NCBI RefSeq assembly: GCF_024868665.1
Contig: NC_079901.1
Coordinates: 6,020,084 to 6,084,083 of the forward strand
Direction of reading: 5' to 3'
DNA from: Triplophysa rosa
Lineage: Eukaryota; Chordata; Actinopteri; Cypriniformes; Nemacheilidae
Length of the DNA stretch: 64,000 nt
Of this stretch, positions 21,787 to 33,603 are shown piece after piece (position 1 is the stretch's first letter; every line of letters starts with the position of its first letter). A program made the position numbers and the translations under genes. The notes under the pieces are model-generated. The model saw nothing but the letters and a program-made list of their open reading frames with translations. It was not told the DNA's origin and did no database searches.

Positions 21787-23570
21787 AGGGGTCATATGTC
21801 GCAAATACGTGTTTTTCTGTGTCTTTGGTGTGTTATAAGTTGCCCATGCATGTATTAGACACGTAAAATTGCAAAAATGAAAGTGTGGGAACAAAAGATG
21901 CATTCTATCTAAAAGCGAATGCTCACCCAGACCTGCCTGAAACGCCTCGTGTAACCACACCCCCACAAATCTACATCAGTCCGTGGTATGACTTGACTAA
22001 GACCGCCCAAATGTATACGTAAGTGAGGTGTGCATTCCTGTCAGTACAATTGCTTTGGAACATGATGTTCCAAATATGGTAAGAGGCGTTACATTTCCGT
22101 CACAAGCTTGCAGTATTCGACCAACAGAGGTGGGTAGAGTAGCCAAAATCTTTACTCAAGTAAAAGTACAAGTAACTAGAGAAATTGTTACTCAAGTAAA
22201 AGTAAAAGTCACTAGTTTAAAAATTACTTGAGTAAAAGTAAAAAAGTATGCAATGAAAAAACTACTCAAGTAGCTAGTTACTTAGTTACTTTGTATCTGA
22301 TTATATAGGCCTACTACATAAAATTAATATTAACGCCAATATTTTAATATTACATTTTAATCAATATTTGTAATTACCATAAGCAGATATCTTTGCAATA
22401 TACTAGAGAGACTAAAGAATAGACAAACACAGAAGAGACAAGCATTTCTGTAAATTTCATCTAGTCCTGATGTCAATGTAGTTTACACAACTTATTTAGA
22501 ATAATAGACCATGTCAAACTAAAGCATGAACTAAACTCAGAGCATTTCCTAAGATGATCTAGAACATCTGCAGTGCTCTCTTAAATGAAATACACATTTT
22601 TGAACAAAGCTCATGTTTTCTCGTGTTGTGTCACGTGTGTGTTGTGAAACACTCTTACTGGTAAACAAACAGTAAACAGTGAACCACACGCCCATCAACA
22701 AGTTTTCTTCCTTCTGTTCTTCAAATGTATATTTCTGCAAGCCCACGTCTCTGTGTCTGACAGGTAACACGCATGTTGCTGTGTCTGACGAACAGGTCGC
22801 GCGGGTGCGCGCATATGGCGGGCATTTATCATTGCTGGCAAACAATATGACACATTTGCAGTTTTGATTGTATAGATATAGATTAATATCCACTTCATCC
22901 AACGCTCTTTGTGTTCTGCGTGTTCTTAAATTTCTTAAAAAGAGGAGTGAGTAATCCTGCTTCAGATGATTCAGATTGTGCTGCGAACTGAACAAATCAT
23001 TTGAACTGATTCATTAACCTATTCAAATGGTTTTGCCCATTGTTCAATTAATGCTTTCAAAAGAATCGACTCAAAAGAATCGATCACTCGGGAATGCCCG
23101 TAAAAAGAGACGACAACCTTGAAATAAACAACGCGTTTTAAAAAGCATATTTTAAAATGAAGGAACGTCACGCAATGTAAGTTATGTAACGAAGTAAAAG
23201 TACAGATTTTCTATTACAAATGTACTCAAGTAAGAGTAAAAGTACACACTTTTAATTTTACTTAAAAAGTACATATTTTCCAAAATGTTACTCAAGTAAA
23301 TGTAACGAAGGAAATGTAGCGCGTTACTACCCACCTCTGTCGACCAATCACTACGCACTGGTTAACTGGCCAATCATAGCACACCTCGCTTTTCAGAGCG
23401 ATGAGCTTTGTTAAAAACCTGCTCGTTTCAGAGAGGCGGGGCAAAGAGGAGATACAAACATGCACGGTATGTGGAAAATACAGCGTTTTTGAACCTTAAA
23501 TCGTGTATACACATTGCATTACATCTAAAACAAATGATAATATTAGTTTTTGCCGTGTCATATGACCCCT
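21787..23570. mobile_element. piggyBac-like MITE (AGGGGTCATATG), interrupted
   Basis: TTAA (21783-21786) is followed by AGGGGTCATATG, and CATATGACCCCT is followed by TTAA (23571-23574). A second copy of the family is at 49405-50377 in the opposite orientation. The two copies share ATGCATGTATTAGACACGTA and AACGCCTCGTGTAACCACAC-type segments. A hAT element (22125-23339) sits inside. Without it the host is about 560 bp and non-coding. Confidence 0.85.
22125..23339. mobile_element. non-autonomous hAT element, 1215 bp, nested
   Basis: The ends CAGAGGTGGGTAG and CTACCCACCTCTG are flanked by the exact 8-bp duplication TCGACCAA (22117-22124 and 23340-23347), as expected for hAT. Subterminal regions carry several copies of ACTCAAGTAAAAGTA in both orientations, which look like transposase-binding sites. 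The longest open frame (148 codons, about 22549-22995 minus) has no transposase features, so the element is non-autonomous. The related repeat at 49405 shows the site unoccupied (TTCAACCAATC-like on the minus strand). Confidence 0.88.
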
Positions 23571-24289
23571 TTAACTGATCTGGCTATTTATAGTCTCTGT
23601 TCTCAGGCATAATTGTCTTGCCATCGGTCTATCAGCCTAACCACTCAGCGGGACTCATAACCGCATGTTTCATTAGCAAAGTCCCAGTCTTGGAAGATGT
23701 TCATTCACCCCCTGCTCTCTACCACCTGCTCTAGCCCCCATCAGCCCAGGTGAGGCTTCACACATTCCTCATACCTCCAGCCATCAGTGTGACGGACAGC
23801 CTTTGGCCATCATCCATCATTATTTTCTTATTCTCAGTAATCCAGGATGATCCCTTAAACTTGCTACAGTTAGTTATATATTTTTCTATCAATAAACTAC
23901 TCAAACCTATTTTCATGAACGTGGTAAAGAACGCTTGCTCTGGTTCAATGGTCTAGATAATACATTATGGTCCAGATAATAAAGTAATACATGTATCAGC
24001 ATATGTGTGAAGTTTGGGGTCCAGCTTGAGGGTGTTTTGAGTTTTATGAGGTCTGGCTGATGGACGGAGAATTGCACAGTAAGTCAGTCTTATTTGAGAT
24101 CATTAACTTCTGTCCTGGGGTAGATTCATGACATTTACAGAAGGCGGCAAAAGTAAATGAACTCAAAATCATTAATAAAATAAAATCAAACGCTATGAAA
24201 AATGGAAGAAAAACATGCCAGTAAGTCATACATTTTTATTTCAAATTGACAGAATTTTAATGGCATTAATGTTTCAAAGTCATCTTGCA

Positions 24290-24365
24290 ACTGTGGCCAA
24301 GTGGTCCAGCACTGAGTCATGGTCCTCATGCAAATGATGCAAGTTCAAGTCAAACTTAAAAATGA
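24290..24365 (+). repeat. possible tRNA-derived SINE head
   Basis: TGTGGCCAAGTGGTCCAG resembles a polymerase III A box and GCAAGTTCAAGTCAA a B box, at a spacing close to that of a tRNA. No cloverleaf was fully resolved, so it is more likely a SINE head than a functional tRNA. Confidence 0.35.
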
Positions 24366-24421
24366 CTTTTATAGCAAGTAATGAGTTGGAAATTCATTCA
24401 AAACCTGTGTAACTTTCTTTC

Positions 24422-24456
24422 TTTTGTGTTACCCACTTTTAGTGGGTAACACAAAA
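24422..24456. repeat. perfect 16-bp-arm hairpin
   Basis: TTTTGTGTTACCCACT, a TTT loop, then AGTGGGTAACACAAAA. The preceding CCTGTGTAACTTTCTTTCTT resembles the arm of the local foldback family, so this is probably a collapsed copy of that repeat. Confidence 0.75.
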
Positions 24457-25012
24457 AAAGACATTTTTAGAAATCATAGGTGTAATTTGCGGGTGGGACA
24501 TGTCCCCAACACTTTCTGGAAGAAATTAAGAAATGGTTGCGGAAGGTGTGTATTGTTTAGCGGCCATTAACATCTAAAACTTTCTCACCATCTCCTGTTG
24601 CTCACACTCGTAAGTTATATTTGCGGAAGACAGAGAGCCGCGACTCCAGAAACGCGGCCAGTATAAAAATGCGTGCATCATCCCCGTTCACGGCGCTTGC
24701 TTGTGCATCCAGTGTCCAAGCCCAAAACGCCTAAACCAATGAACAAGTGACACTTTTAGTCACAGGAATAAACTGTTTTTAAGTGTAATGCGCCGCAACA
24801 GCCAAGTGACCTTCCGCAAATGACAGTTTGGGAACCACATACTGTGAGAGCTAGAGTCGAAAAGCAGAGTAGCCAATGGACGCACCATCCACTCTATATG
24901 ATGAATATTCCCAACGAGTTATTACAGAAGCAATTTATTAAAGTATTGTTTTTGTCGTATTTGTCCCCACCACTTTTCAAAACAAAGTTACGCCACTGTT
25001 AGAAATGTCTCG

Positions 25013-25190
25013 GTGGTTTTTTGTTCATACAATGGAAGCCAACTAGGTCCAAAGTTGTTTGGTTACCAACATTCTTTCAAATATCTTCTTTTGTGTTCTG
25101 CAGAAGAAAGAAAGTCTTACAGGTTCAAAATGAAAAGAAGATGACTAAATGATGACATCATCTTCACTTTTGGGTGAACTATCCCTTTAA
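25013..25190. repeat. foldback MITE, right half
   Basis: TACAATGGAAGCCAACT, then ACATTCTTTCAAATATCTTC, GTTCTGCAGAAGAAAGAAAG and finally TTTTGGGTGAACTATCCCTT then TAA form the right arm of the common TTAA-flanked cyprinid foldback. The left arm is absent. Confidence 0.75.
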
Positions 25191-26254
25191 ATGTTGAAAA
25201 GGGTAGAAGGAAGGGCTGCGTGGCCAACAGGAAATAAATGCCCGGGGTCCGTTCATCATCTGCTGACCTTGCTATGTTAACCAGCTGGAGCTGCAGCAGG
25301 GACGTAATTCCCTAATAAGGCCGTTTCAACCTCCCAACTGGCCTCTGAACACTAAACTATGAGAGAGAGACCTGGCAGCCTGCCGATCCTCCACATTCCC
25401 ATAATCCTTTAGTGAGGCTCCACGGTTTCATCATTCTGTTTAAAGCGGGCGTTTACAGCGGGGAGGAATGGATAAGCTATCACAGGGAAGTGGTTAAAAA
25501 AAGACATACGGGTGATGGTTGTGATAAGTGCCCTTTGTGCAGATGGAGAGAGGATGAAACAAATGCCATAAACCTGATGGGATGTATTTTGTTTGGCTGT
25601 TATAGTAACAGCCTGAGATGTACAAGCCAAACGCATAATAACAAAAAGGAGTGTCAACAATTACGTTTTGATTGGACTCACATAAAACAGCAGAAGTGAC
25701 CATGATAACCAAAAAGGTAAAGTGACGTTTTTGGTGTTAAGATTCTTCCTTGCATCTCACAAATGTAAGTAAACCAGTCGTAGGTTGAAAAACACTGTGG
25801 ATCTGTGGCATTGTCAAAACATTTGTTTGTAGACCATGAACAGCCCTAGAAAGCAAAAATTGGTGAAGAAAAGCATGAATTCAGGGTTTGATTATCTGTT
25901 GGTCTAAACAATAGGACACATGGGTAGAGTCTGAGACACCGTTTTGAAATTCTGTTGCTGGAGGATGATACATTTCTCTTGTTATCTTTAAACAAATAAT
26001 TTAGCCAAAAACAAATTCTGTCATCATTCATTTCAATCATTAATCATTACCTTACAAACATGCACGACTGTCTTTGTTCATAAAACGAAATAACATGCTT
26101 TGAAAAAAAAAAAAAGTTTAATCTCCACACAACCAAGACTACGTAATAGTGAGAATTTGTCGTTTGTCATAAATTGAAGACAATTTTATGCGAATGTAGA
26201 TATTTATTGCTGTTTTTCTGTTTAAGTTGTTTGTGAAACCATACTTATGGTGAA

Positions 26255-26470
26255 GAAACAATTCACAACATGAAAATTCTCACATAATTTACTCACCCTC
26301 ATGCTATCCCAAATGTATAATGAGTTCTTCAGCTGAACACATAAAAATATCAACCACAATTTTATGTACAAAATATACGTCCCAACATGCTCCAAAGAGC
26401 GCAGCACATCATAAAAGTAATCCAAATAACTCCAGTGGGTTAATAAATGTCTTCTGAAACAAAATGGCAA
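26255..26470. repeat. foldback MITE, left half
   Basis: ACATGAAAATTCTCACATAA, then TTTACTCACCCTCATGC and GCTGAACACATAAAAATATC, is a diverged left arm of the foldback family. The right end is not clear. Confidence 0.6.
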
Positions 26471-26608
26471 AACAGCAGTTGTGTGTGGAAAAGAAATGCA
26501 TTTATTTTGATTTTGTTTTTAGCAAAACTGAGACAAAAACTAGCTCTAAATTCAAAGACAAATCTCATTGGTTCTTGTGTGTCTCGTGATGAAATATCAC
26601 ATGAAATA

Positions 26609-26640
26609 TCACAAATCTCAGCTTCCGCTGAGATTTGTGA
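26609..26640. repeat. perfect 14-bp-arm hairpin
   Basis: TCACAAATCTCAGC, a TTCC loop, then GCTGAGATTTGTGA. It lies in a short cyprinid repeat with other ATTTCAC/ACAAATCTC words just upstream, so it is more likely a piece of a foldback repeat than an RNA gene. Confidence 0.75.
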
Positions 26641-27823
26641 GTGTGCATTGGATGGATACTACTCTATCCCATGATGCCACGGGAGCTGAGCAATGTTGAT
26701 CAATGTAAGTACAGATAAATTCATTTTTGGTGCCTAACTTAGGTTTTTACAAACACCTACATACTGGTTGTTACTACTGTATGTTGTATATTCTCATGAA
26801 CATTAAGCTATCAAATTATTCTTGAATCCCAATAAGAGGTTTTAGTAACAGTGTTTTGAATTGATCTCACCAGTGTCTAGACTATGTTGTAGTGTGAGTG
26901 ATTTTGAGGGCTTGTGTGTCATATCTGGGGGAAAAGTTGATTTTTTTAGCAAGTTTAAACGGATTTGAGAAGAGAGCTTCATTTGATATTTTATTTCATT
27001 TATGTTATGGTAATATTCATTTGTATTATTATTTTACTGTATAATAATTGTATTAAATAAATGATTTGTTTTTGTTGTATGTTGAGTTTATTAAATAAAC
27101 AATTTGTTGAATGGGTCCTGTAGTTTTGTCGTATTTAAAGAACGGTACATTGACATCTAGCGGTTGAGCTTGGTATCGCAGTCTAAATTCAAAATATTGG
27201 AGAGACTAGTTTAGCCAAGTAACTGTTCTTCTCGGTTTCTTTTGCTTGTTATCAGAAATAATCTACAGGCACTCTATTGTTTGTGAATGTGTACCCGAAG
27301 TTCAGTTGGGGTTACAAAAGTGTGCATACGTTTGTTTATGTTGTTAAGATGAAACCATCTATTGAACAAACTGTTTTAATGGTCGATATGTAGGTATTAA
27401 TTCAAATTCAGTATGTACTGTCACAATATGCGATTTTGGATGCAGCTTAGATCGATTATATCATTTAGGATGTTTTTTTCCAAATTTTTTCATGTTTTTC
27501 GCATTTTGTATTGGACTGTAAATGTCATTGTTGAATCTGGTGCTGTTCATGTTTATCTTGGTTTACACTTGGTGTTTATTTACAATCCATCAATTGGTAT
27601 TATTGGCTTAATGTTTACTTTGGCCATTGTGGTACTTTTGTGGTGTTATCATTTTTCATTCATATTTTCTGTTTGTTGATGTATGTGTTTAGTTGCACAG
27701 TTGTTATTATGGTGTGTTTGTCTATGATGCATCTTGGGACCCCCTTGAAAATGAGCTGATTCATCCCAAGAGGTTTTCCTAATAAATAAATACAAATACT
27801 TGGATTTGCTTGTTTTGGTTTAA

Positions 27824-28058
27824 AGGGACAGTTCACCCCGAAATGAAAATTCTGTCATCCTTTACTCTCCCTCAAATAGTTCCAAACCTGTATACATTTC
27901 TTCGTTTGGTTGAACACATATATTTGTAAGAACGTTAGCAGCTGAGATTTCTGAGTAACTTATGAGAGACTTTTAACTTTTAACAGCACAACCATTCCTT
28001 ATTCTTTCATGTAACGAATGTAAATGGGTGTTTGTTAATTTTTGTTCAAACTGTCTCT
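27824..28058. repeat. foldback MITE, diverged
   Basis: TTAAAGGGACAGTTCACCCC at the left, then TGAAAATTCTGTCATCCTTT and TACTCTCC. The right end is GTTCAAACTGTCTCTTTAA. The ends are roughly inverted and TTAA borders are present on both sides. The middle is degraded. Confidence 0.65.
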
Positions 28059-28582
28059 TTAAATGTTAAGCTTCTGAAAATGTTTTGACAACCGAGAGGC
28101 ACAGCGGTTGATCTCGGTTTACGATCTGTCTCTTCTTACAGTGTGTCCAGCCATCCGCTCAAAAGCCGTGTGAATGCCGGTGCTGTGGTCCCTCAAGTAA
28201 ACCTTCACAAAGCCCCATCCACGAGCACAAACCCTTTTCATGGCCTTTTCATGCAAAATAAATCAAAAGTGCCTTTGAGGTAGGAATATAAATCAGAGGG
28301 CTTGGGTTATGTACAGATGGGTGAACCCAACACTCAGCCTCAAGAAAGGTGCGAGGCGTCTCAGCGTGTGTGCTGGAGTGTGTAGATGTTTATGTAGGTG
28401 TGAGTGCATGTGTTCACACGTTTGATTGAATATGTGTGTGTGATCTTTTCAGCACTGTGGGGGTAGAGGGGAAGAATGACCGCATTCGAACGTTTTGATG
28501 TTGCCGATGTGCAATGAGTTTGGGCCTTGGAGAAATGCAGCCAAAAGTTGAGCATGTGCTAATGTTAGAACAGTCAGAGAAC

Positions 28583-28584
<2 letters not shown>

Positions 28585-28642
<58 letters not shown>
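28585..28642. repeat. (GT)n microsatellite
   Basis: About 28 uninterrupted GT units. It is likely polymorphic. Confidence 0.97.
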
Positions 28643-28643
<1 letters not shown>

Positions 28644-29089
28644 ATATTTGAGGAGTGTGTTTAGACTCTGGACTACATTCAGCTGAAATCGGCTACTGCC
28701 TTATTAAGGACATGCTTTAAAATATCCCTTATAAAGTATGTGCAGTTAACATGATGTCATAAATGTATTAAATTACCTAAAGGTAATAATATTTTATGAA
28801 TGTTCAACCATTACGAGTCTGTCTTTATACCTCGGACAAAAAGTACCAAAAAGTACCGCAGTAAAAAGAATCAACAGAAACGAAATTCTAATTGTAATTA
28901 TGGGAGTTGTATTGGTTTTAATGGAAGCTATAATGGTCTCTGCTTGTAATGTGTTGCCTTCTGTTGGTGGGATGTTGTCTGGAGGATAGGAACCAACGAA
29001 ACATCTTTTAACAATTTGTAGATCACTTGTTTAAAAATTTGTAGATCACTTGCGCAAACGCGCAATGATGTTTTATTAATAAAGTTCGG

Positions 29090-29480
29090 GAGGAGCACGT
29101 GCAGATAACTAACCCGGCTGGCATGCTATGATCAATCTCACCAATCAGATAATTAACCCGGCTGGCTTTCCATGACCAATCTCACAAATCAGATAACTAA
29201 ACCAGCTGGTTTCTATAACCAATCTCACCAATCATCCTTTCAGCTTGGAAAAAACCCCCAAATAGTCAAGACGCCTTACTCATTCTCTCTACATTTTCGC
29301 AGCATCCCTCCTCCCCCCCAACTCCTCACCATCAGCCCATTATTACCACGGGGGGAACGACCCGAGTCCGGGCACATACCGGGCCCAGGGGCCCTCTCCC
29401 CGGACAAGGGGCGGGCGCTCCGAGTTCGGAGGAACTACCCAACTCGGAGCCCTCTCCCCAGGTTAGCACGGCAAATACGC
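29090..29480. repeat. GC-rich repeat with three tandem 44-bp units
   Basis: Three successive diverged units contain AACCCGGCTGGC (or AACCAGCTGGT), then a YATRAYCAATCTCACCAATCA core, at about 29110-29235. A GC-rich block follows with hairpin words, CTCCGAGTT...AACTCGGAG and GGGCCC. The composition is unlike the surrounding AT-rich intron. It may be an LTR or SINE piece, but I cannot name it. The 124-codon open frame through it shows no protein family. Confidence 0.5.
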
Positions 29481-29720
29481 ATACTAAATACGCATACGTC
29501 CCTTATCATCCGTACCTATTATCTGCAAGGCAAACTTGTGAATTAAGCAATTTGCGTGAATAAATTGCATACAAAGTCAATGCAAAGACGCGAATAGACG
29601 CACACTCAAGCAGGGCGACGTGAATGACAGTTATTACAGTACATGTTTTGGTTCATGGTAATGCCATGTTGGGTATGTCCCGTGACAATTTCATGCAGGT
29701 ACCAGACTTAGACTAAATAG

Positions 29721-30040
29721 TAGGATGCAACGACTCACCGTGAGCCGGTTGAGATGTTAAATGAGTACATGTTTTAAACAGCCTTAGTTAGTTTTAAGTC
29801 TTAGTTTGCTTATATTAAAAATACTTTTGTACTATTCATTTTTTCTTTTATTTGGTATTTGTTTGAAAATTGAAGTTTAGTTTTGTTATTTGACATAATA
29901 AGTTTTATTTTGCAAAGAAATAAAAGGGCAGTTGTTCATTTCTAATTTGTCTTAGCTCATATTGTAACAATAAATCGTACCATGAGCTCAGTATCGCAAA
30001 TCACATTGCATTGTGAGCTGAGTCAATCGTTACATCCCTA
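29721..30040. mobile_element. hAT MITE (TAGGRATGYAACGAYTCAC), 320 bp
   Basis: The ends TAGGATGCAACGACTCAC and GTCAATCGTTACATCCCTA are flanked by the exact 8-bp duplication CTAAATAG (29713-29720 and 30041-30048). A second family member lies at 37807-38199. It is non-coding. Confidence 0.85.
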
Positions 30041-30410
30041 CTAAATAGATCACTTAGTACCTTGGTGCACAAATTTGTACCATTGTATTGCTATTTGACA
30101 ACAAGTAAAATCATGTAAAAGATGTAACGGCTGTTTTTCATTAGTTAAAGGTCATAAGTGATTTAACCCTTGCATGGTGTTCACGTTTTTGCTACCAATC
30201 CAATGTTCCCAGTTCTAGCGGATACACAGCATTATTCAGTTCATAAATCAATTATTATTATTTATTGTATTATTGTAATAAATACAGGTCTGAAAAGAAA
30301 TACAGATAATTACATATTTGTAACAAATATAGACCCCGAACACCAGACCCTGAACAAGCATTAAGCATTAAGTACAATGAATACCAAACAAAAACACGGT
30401 AATGACTTAC

Positions 30411-30482
30411 TTTGGCTGCTCCAATCTGCTCTTTCCGGAATCGTTCCAAGGGAGTGATCAAAACATCATCTGCATTCTGTAT
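30411..30482 (-). CDS. arhgap42: arhgap42 exon (BAR domain, third visible exon, probably exon 4)
   Basis: This 72-bp phase-0 exon on the minus strand lies between acceptor ATATATTTCAG and donor GTAAGT. It encodes IQNADDVLITPLERFRKEQI, then GAAK. The motif VLI.PLE.FRKEQIGAAK is invariant in GRAF-type BAR domains. IQNAND(V/D)VLI is the GRAF3 form, against IENASEVLI in GRAF1. It is isolated by introns of 14.7 kb and 22.5 kb, so it would be easy to miss without homology. Confidence 0.96.
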
Positions 30483-31409
30483 CTGAAATATATTTAAGGA
30501 AAAACATTATACAAAATGTACTCTGAAGTTGTTCAGATCAAATTTAGAGGGTAAAAACTTCATTAAAGCTTAAGTAAAAGCTTTTTTTAACAAGTAATCA
30601 AACGTGCGGTGGTAGTTTGTGTCTACAGAGGCCTTGTGAAAACGTTCACACTTTAGAGGAGCGGTAATGATGAGAATGATGTCGTTTGATTCATCAGCAT
30701 CCGTTTAATGAGAGCTTCAGGCGAGACCGACAGACGCTCGGCCCACATCAATTAAAATGAGATATAATATGGACGTCGTGAAATCAAACAATAAAGAAAT
30801 ACGAAAATGGCTTTTTGTTTTATGCAGGCTGTGAAACGCGCAGAGGTTGACGGGGCCGAGAGAAATACGACCGTCAACAATCAGAGATGGAGTTTTACAC
30901 CCAAGCATTGAAATACGTCTCCATATATAAGCGGCTGCTGTGGGTATCACTGCATGGAACTGTAAAAGACCCACGGGGTTGAATGACATGCTCATTCCAG
31001 CCGCGCAGAACAGAAGATTGTGTCGATTACTGCTCGCGTCTGTTGCATATGGGCATTAATTTTTATTTGTCTTTTTGTGGTGTTTCTCTCCTAAATGAAT
31101 CCGTGTTTTGAACGAGTTGGTTGAATGATTCACTGACACAAAAATATATTTGTTTTAGTCACATTTAAATTAAGCCTAACATTTTCCTTTACAAGCATTG
31201 CTATAAATGCAATTTGTCGTACATTGATTGAATTAGTTCCAATGTTAAAAAAATGTTCTTTAGTAGTTACTACAGTAAACGTTGCTACAATGACTAGACA
31301 CTAGTATTTTTAAATCTTACCACAGTAAGTATTATAGTATACTACAGTATTTGCTAAAACTTATCCAATTACTACAGTTAATACTACAAATATTGTAGTG
31401 TGCAGTATA

Positions 31410-31822
31410 AGGGCGATTCACATTTCGCGTCTAAAACCGCCAAAAACGTGTTTTCTCCATTTTTCCCAAAGCGCCTGGAGTTTCCACTCTCCTGGCATCA
31501 GTCGTCGCTAAGCATTAGCAACCATGGGCCATGATAGCCGTTGAGACGAGGAAGTATAAACAAATGATATATGGATTATATGCACTGAAAATACCTTGCA
31601 ATAACTCTAGCGCTACTACATTTTGTTATGCTGTGATCATCTGTGTCTCCATCTTCATTGTGCTTGTTTATATTGGGTGGTTGGTTCTTGTCACATGACC
31701 TGCGGTGTGCTTGCGGCTTTCTGAAAAGTTGAGATTTTTCAATCTTAATGCCTATGTCCACGCATCTACATTTAAAATAACACGAATATGCACGCTGAAA
31801 AGACTCGATCTGAATCGGCCCT
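31410..31822. repeat. hAT-like element (AGGGCGATTCACATTTCGCG)
   Basis: The left end AGGGCGATTCACATTTCGCG and right end GATCTGAATCGGCCCT are inverted. The interior (GCCGTTGAGACGAGGAAGTA, AACTCTAGCGCTACTACA, TTGGTTCTTGTCACATGA) is shared with 61488-62332, so the two are copies of one family. Flanks GCAGTATA and ACAGTTCA agree at 5 of 8 positions, which fits a decayed 8-bp target duplication. Confidence 0.65.
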
Positions 31823-33603
31823 ACAGTTCACTAAATACAGCATGTTTCATTTGGATCTGTGTATTAAGGAATTTTGGTGTATTTTGTAGATCTGGTACCG
31901 TGATATTTCATAAGGTATAGTATCGTAAGATATGTTTATGGTACCGTGACAACCCTAGTTACTGGTAACTTCTGGAAACTATTGAGATGGTTCATGAACC
32001 GCCATTGCTGTAAAAAAACTGTTCCATTGGAGTCAACGGAGCTGACGCGACTCTCTGTCTCAATGGCTCTGACTGTAACTATACGTATATACCAAAATAT
32101 AGCTCCTCCTCCTGCCAAAAAGCAAAGCATGCTGGGAACTTGAAATGACTTTCAATGACTTCTTTGACTTATTTTGTGCTCCTGAACCTCACAATGTTCA
32201 AATCACACACTTAAAATGGTTTCACACGTTTGAGTACGGTTCACTCATTTTAATGATCGGAAATACTGTGTTCACAGATTTCTTTAAGCGTTTTGGAGAC
32301 TCAATGATGGTGAGACCAGATCTCTGTGTGTGGCATACCGGGTGTTGTCACACTTCTTGTGCATACGACAATCTCACTGGATAATTGCAATTAATGGCAA
32401 AAGAAATGATTGGAAATGTAAACTGAAATTTCCTACTGACACACGACGGCAAAAGATATAAACAACTGCCATCTTTTGGGTGAAAATACTAACAAGACTT
32501 CTGCACAGTACTGTACACACTGCTGTACGTGCAAAATAAAGTAAATCTATTGCAACGGTGTATACCTTCATACCGCCCTGCCCTAACTCTAAATATACAA
32601 AGTCATTTGAATAAATGTTAATGATTTCATCCCGAATTTGAAAAAGCTTCAAATCCCAAACCACACAAAACAGGTCAGGATGCACATCTACGTCTCCTCA
32701 GTGGCGAGCTGACATAACACTTGGTTTGATTAACACATTGGTTATTCAGCGCCACGAGAGTATGTGATCAAGCCATAACACGGCCCATAATACCAGCTCT
32801 TATTTTAGAAAGACCTTTTTCCTCCACCATCTCCAGAGAGCCTCTCTCTCCACTCGTAAATCAAGAGAATTGTTTTCGTTGTCTTCAAAATACCCCCAAA
32901 ACACACGGTCACCCTCATCTTTGCCCGGCAAAGGCACACAAACATCGAAATGCTCTCAGCAGCTGCTGATATGAACCCTGCAACACTACTAGACTGAGAA
33001 CATCAATAAAGGTTCTGAAATGAGGAATGAATTATGATGCCAGCATCATTCCTATAGGAAAATATAACTCTGATCAATGAATAAACCCTGTGTATTCTTC
33101 ACTGGACTCAGGCTATTTGCAGAATTATTCTGGAACAAACATTTGTGTGTGTGTGTGTGTGTGTGTGTACACAAGACAGGACCGCATCCGTATGATGGAG
33201 CTGAAATTAATGCATGAGCTGAACCGGCACCTTGGCCTCATTTTATTACCCGTTTGGAGAGGAACGTCCTCACGGTTGATTTCATACAGTCTGACTCCGC
33301 CGACTGAAGACCAAAACATCTTACGAGGCAGTGCTCAGACACTGTGGCTAATCTGAATCTGAATTACTTGAGATCAACAGTGAAGGCTTTTGCATTTTTT
33401 CGTCTGAAGCTGTGGAAAATGGCACTAGGCAGTTCCCGAGACACTTGGAATTCATTTCCGGATGAGCTAACGTAATCATTCTTATCGGGAATGGACTGTC
33501 TTGACAGGTCTTTGAAGAAGGTCTCACCTGTAGGGCAGGTGGTGTTAAATGGAGACATACCGGGGATGTCGAAAAAGATATGAATATAATAATAATTTAC
33601 TTA

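Larger units (their letters stand above)
7870..30410 (-). other. arhgap42: arhgap42 intron, 22.5 kb
   Basis: This is the largest complete intron in the window and interrupts the BAR domain between AAK and EGKKKF. It is crowded with transposable elements, listed separately. In the stretches between them (8386-9296, 10992-11825, 13241-14366, 14735-15654, 16796-18189, 20761-21355, 23575-24290, 25191-26254, 26641-27819, 28063-28584, 30049-30410) I see AT-rich DNA and short unclassified repeats but no supportable gene. Open frames of 60-150 codons in it are scattered and match no known protein I recognise. Confidence 0.75.

Noticed and set aside
22549..22995. 148-codon open frame inside the nested hAT element
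   Set aside because: It lacks hAT transposase motifs such as a BED finger or dimerisation domain. The element appears non-autonomous.
24290..24365. Functional tRNA gene
   Set aside because: A and B boxes are approximate and no full cloverleaf with a matching acceptor stem was found. A SINE head is more likely.
26609..26640. MicroRNA precursor
   Set aside because: The perfect 14-bp stem with a four-base loop is too short and lies within a repeat.
29172..29546. 124-codon open frame over the GC-rich island
   Set aside because: It is proline/arginine-rich because of base composition, with no known domain, and tandem repeats run through it.
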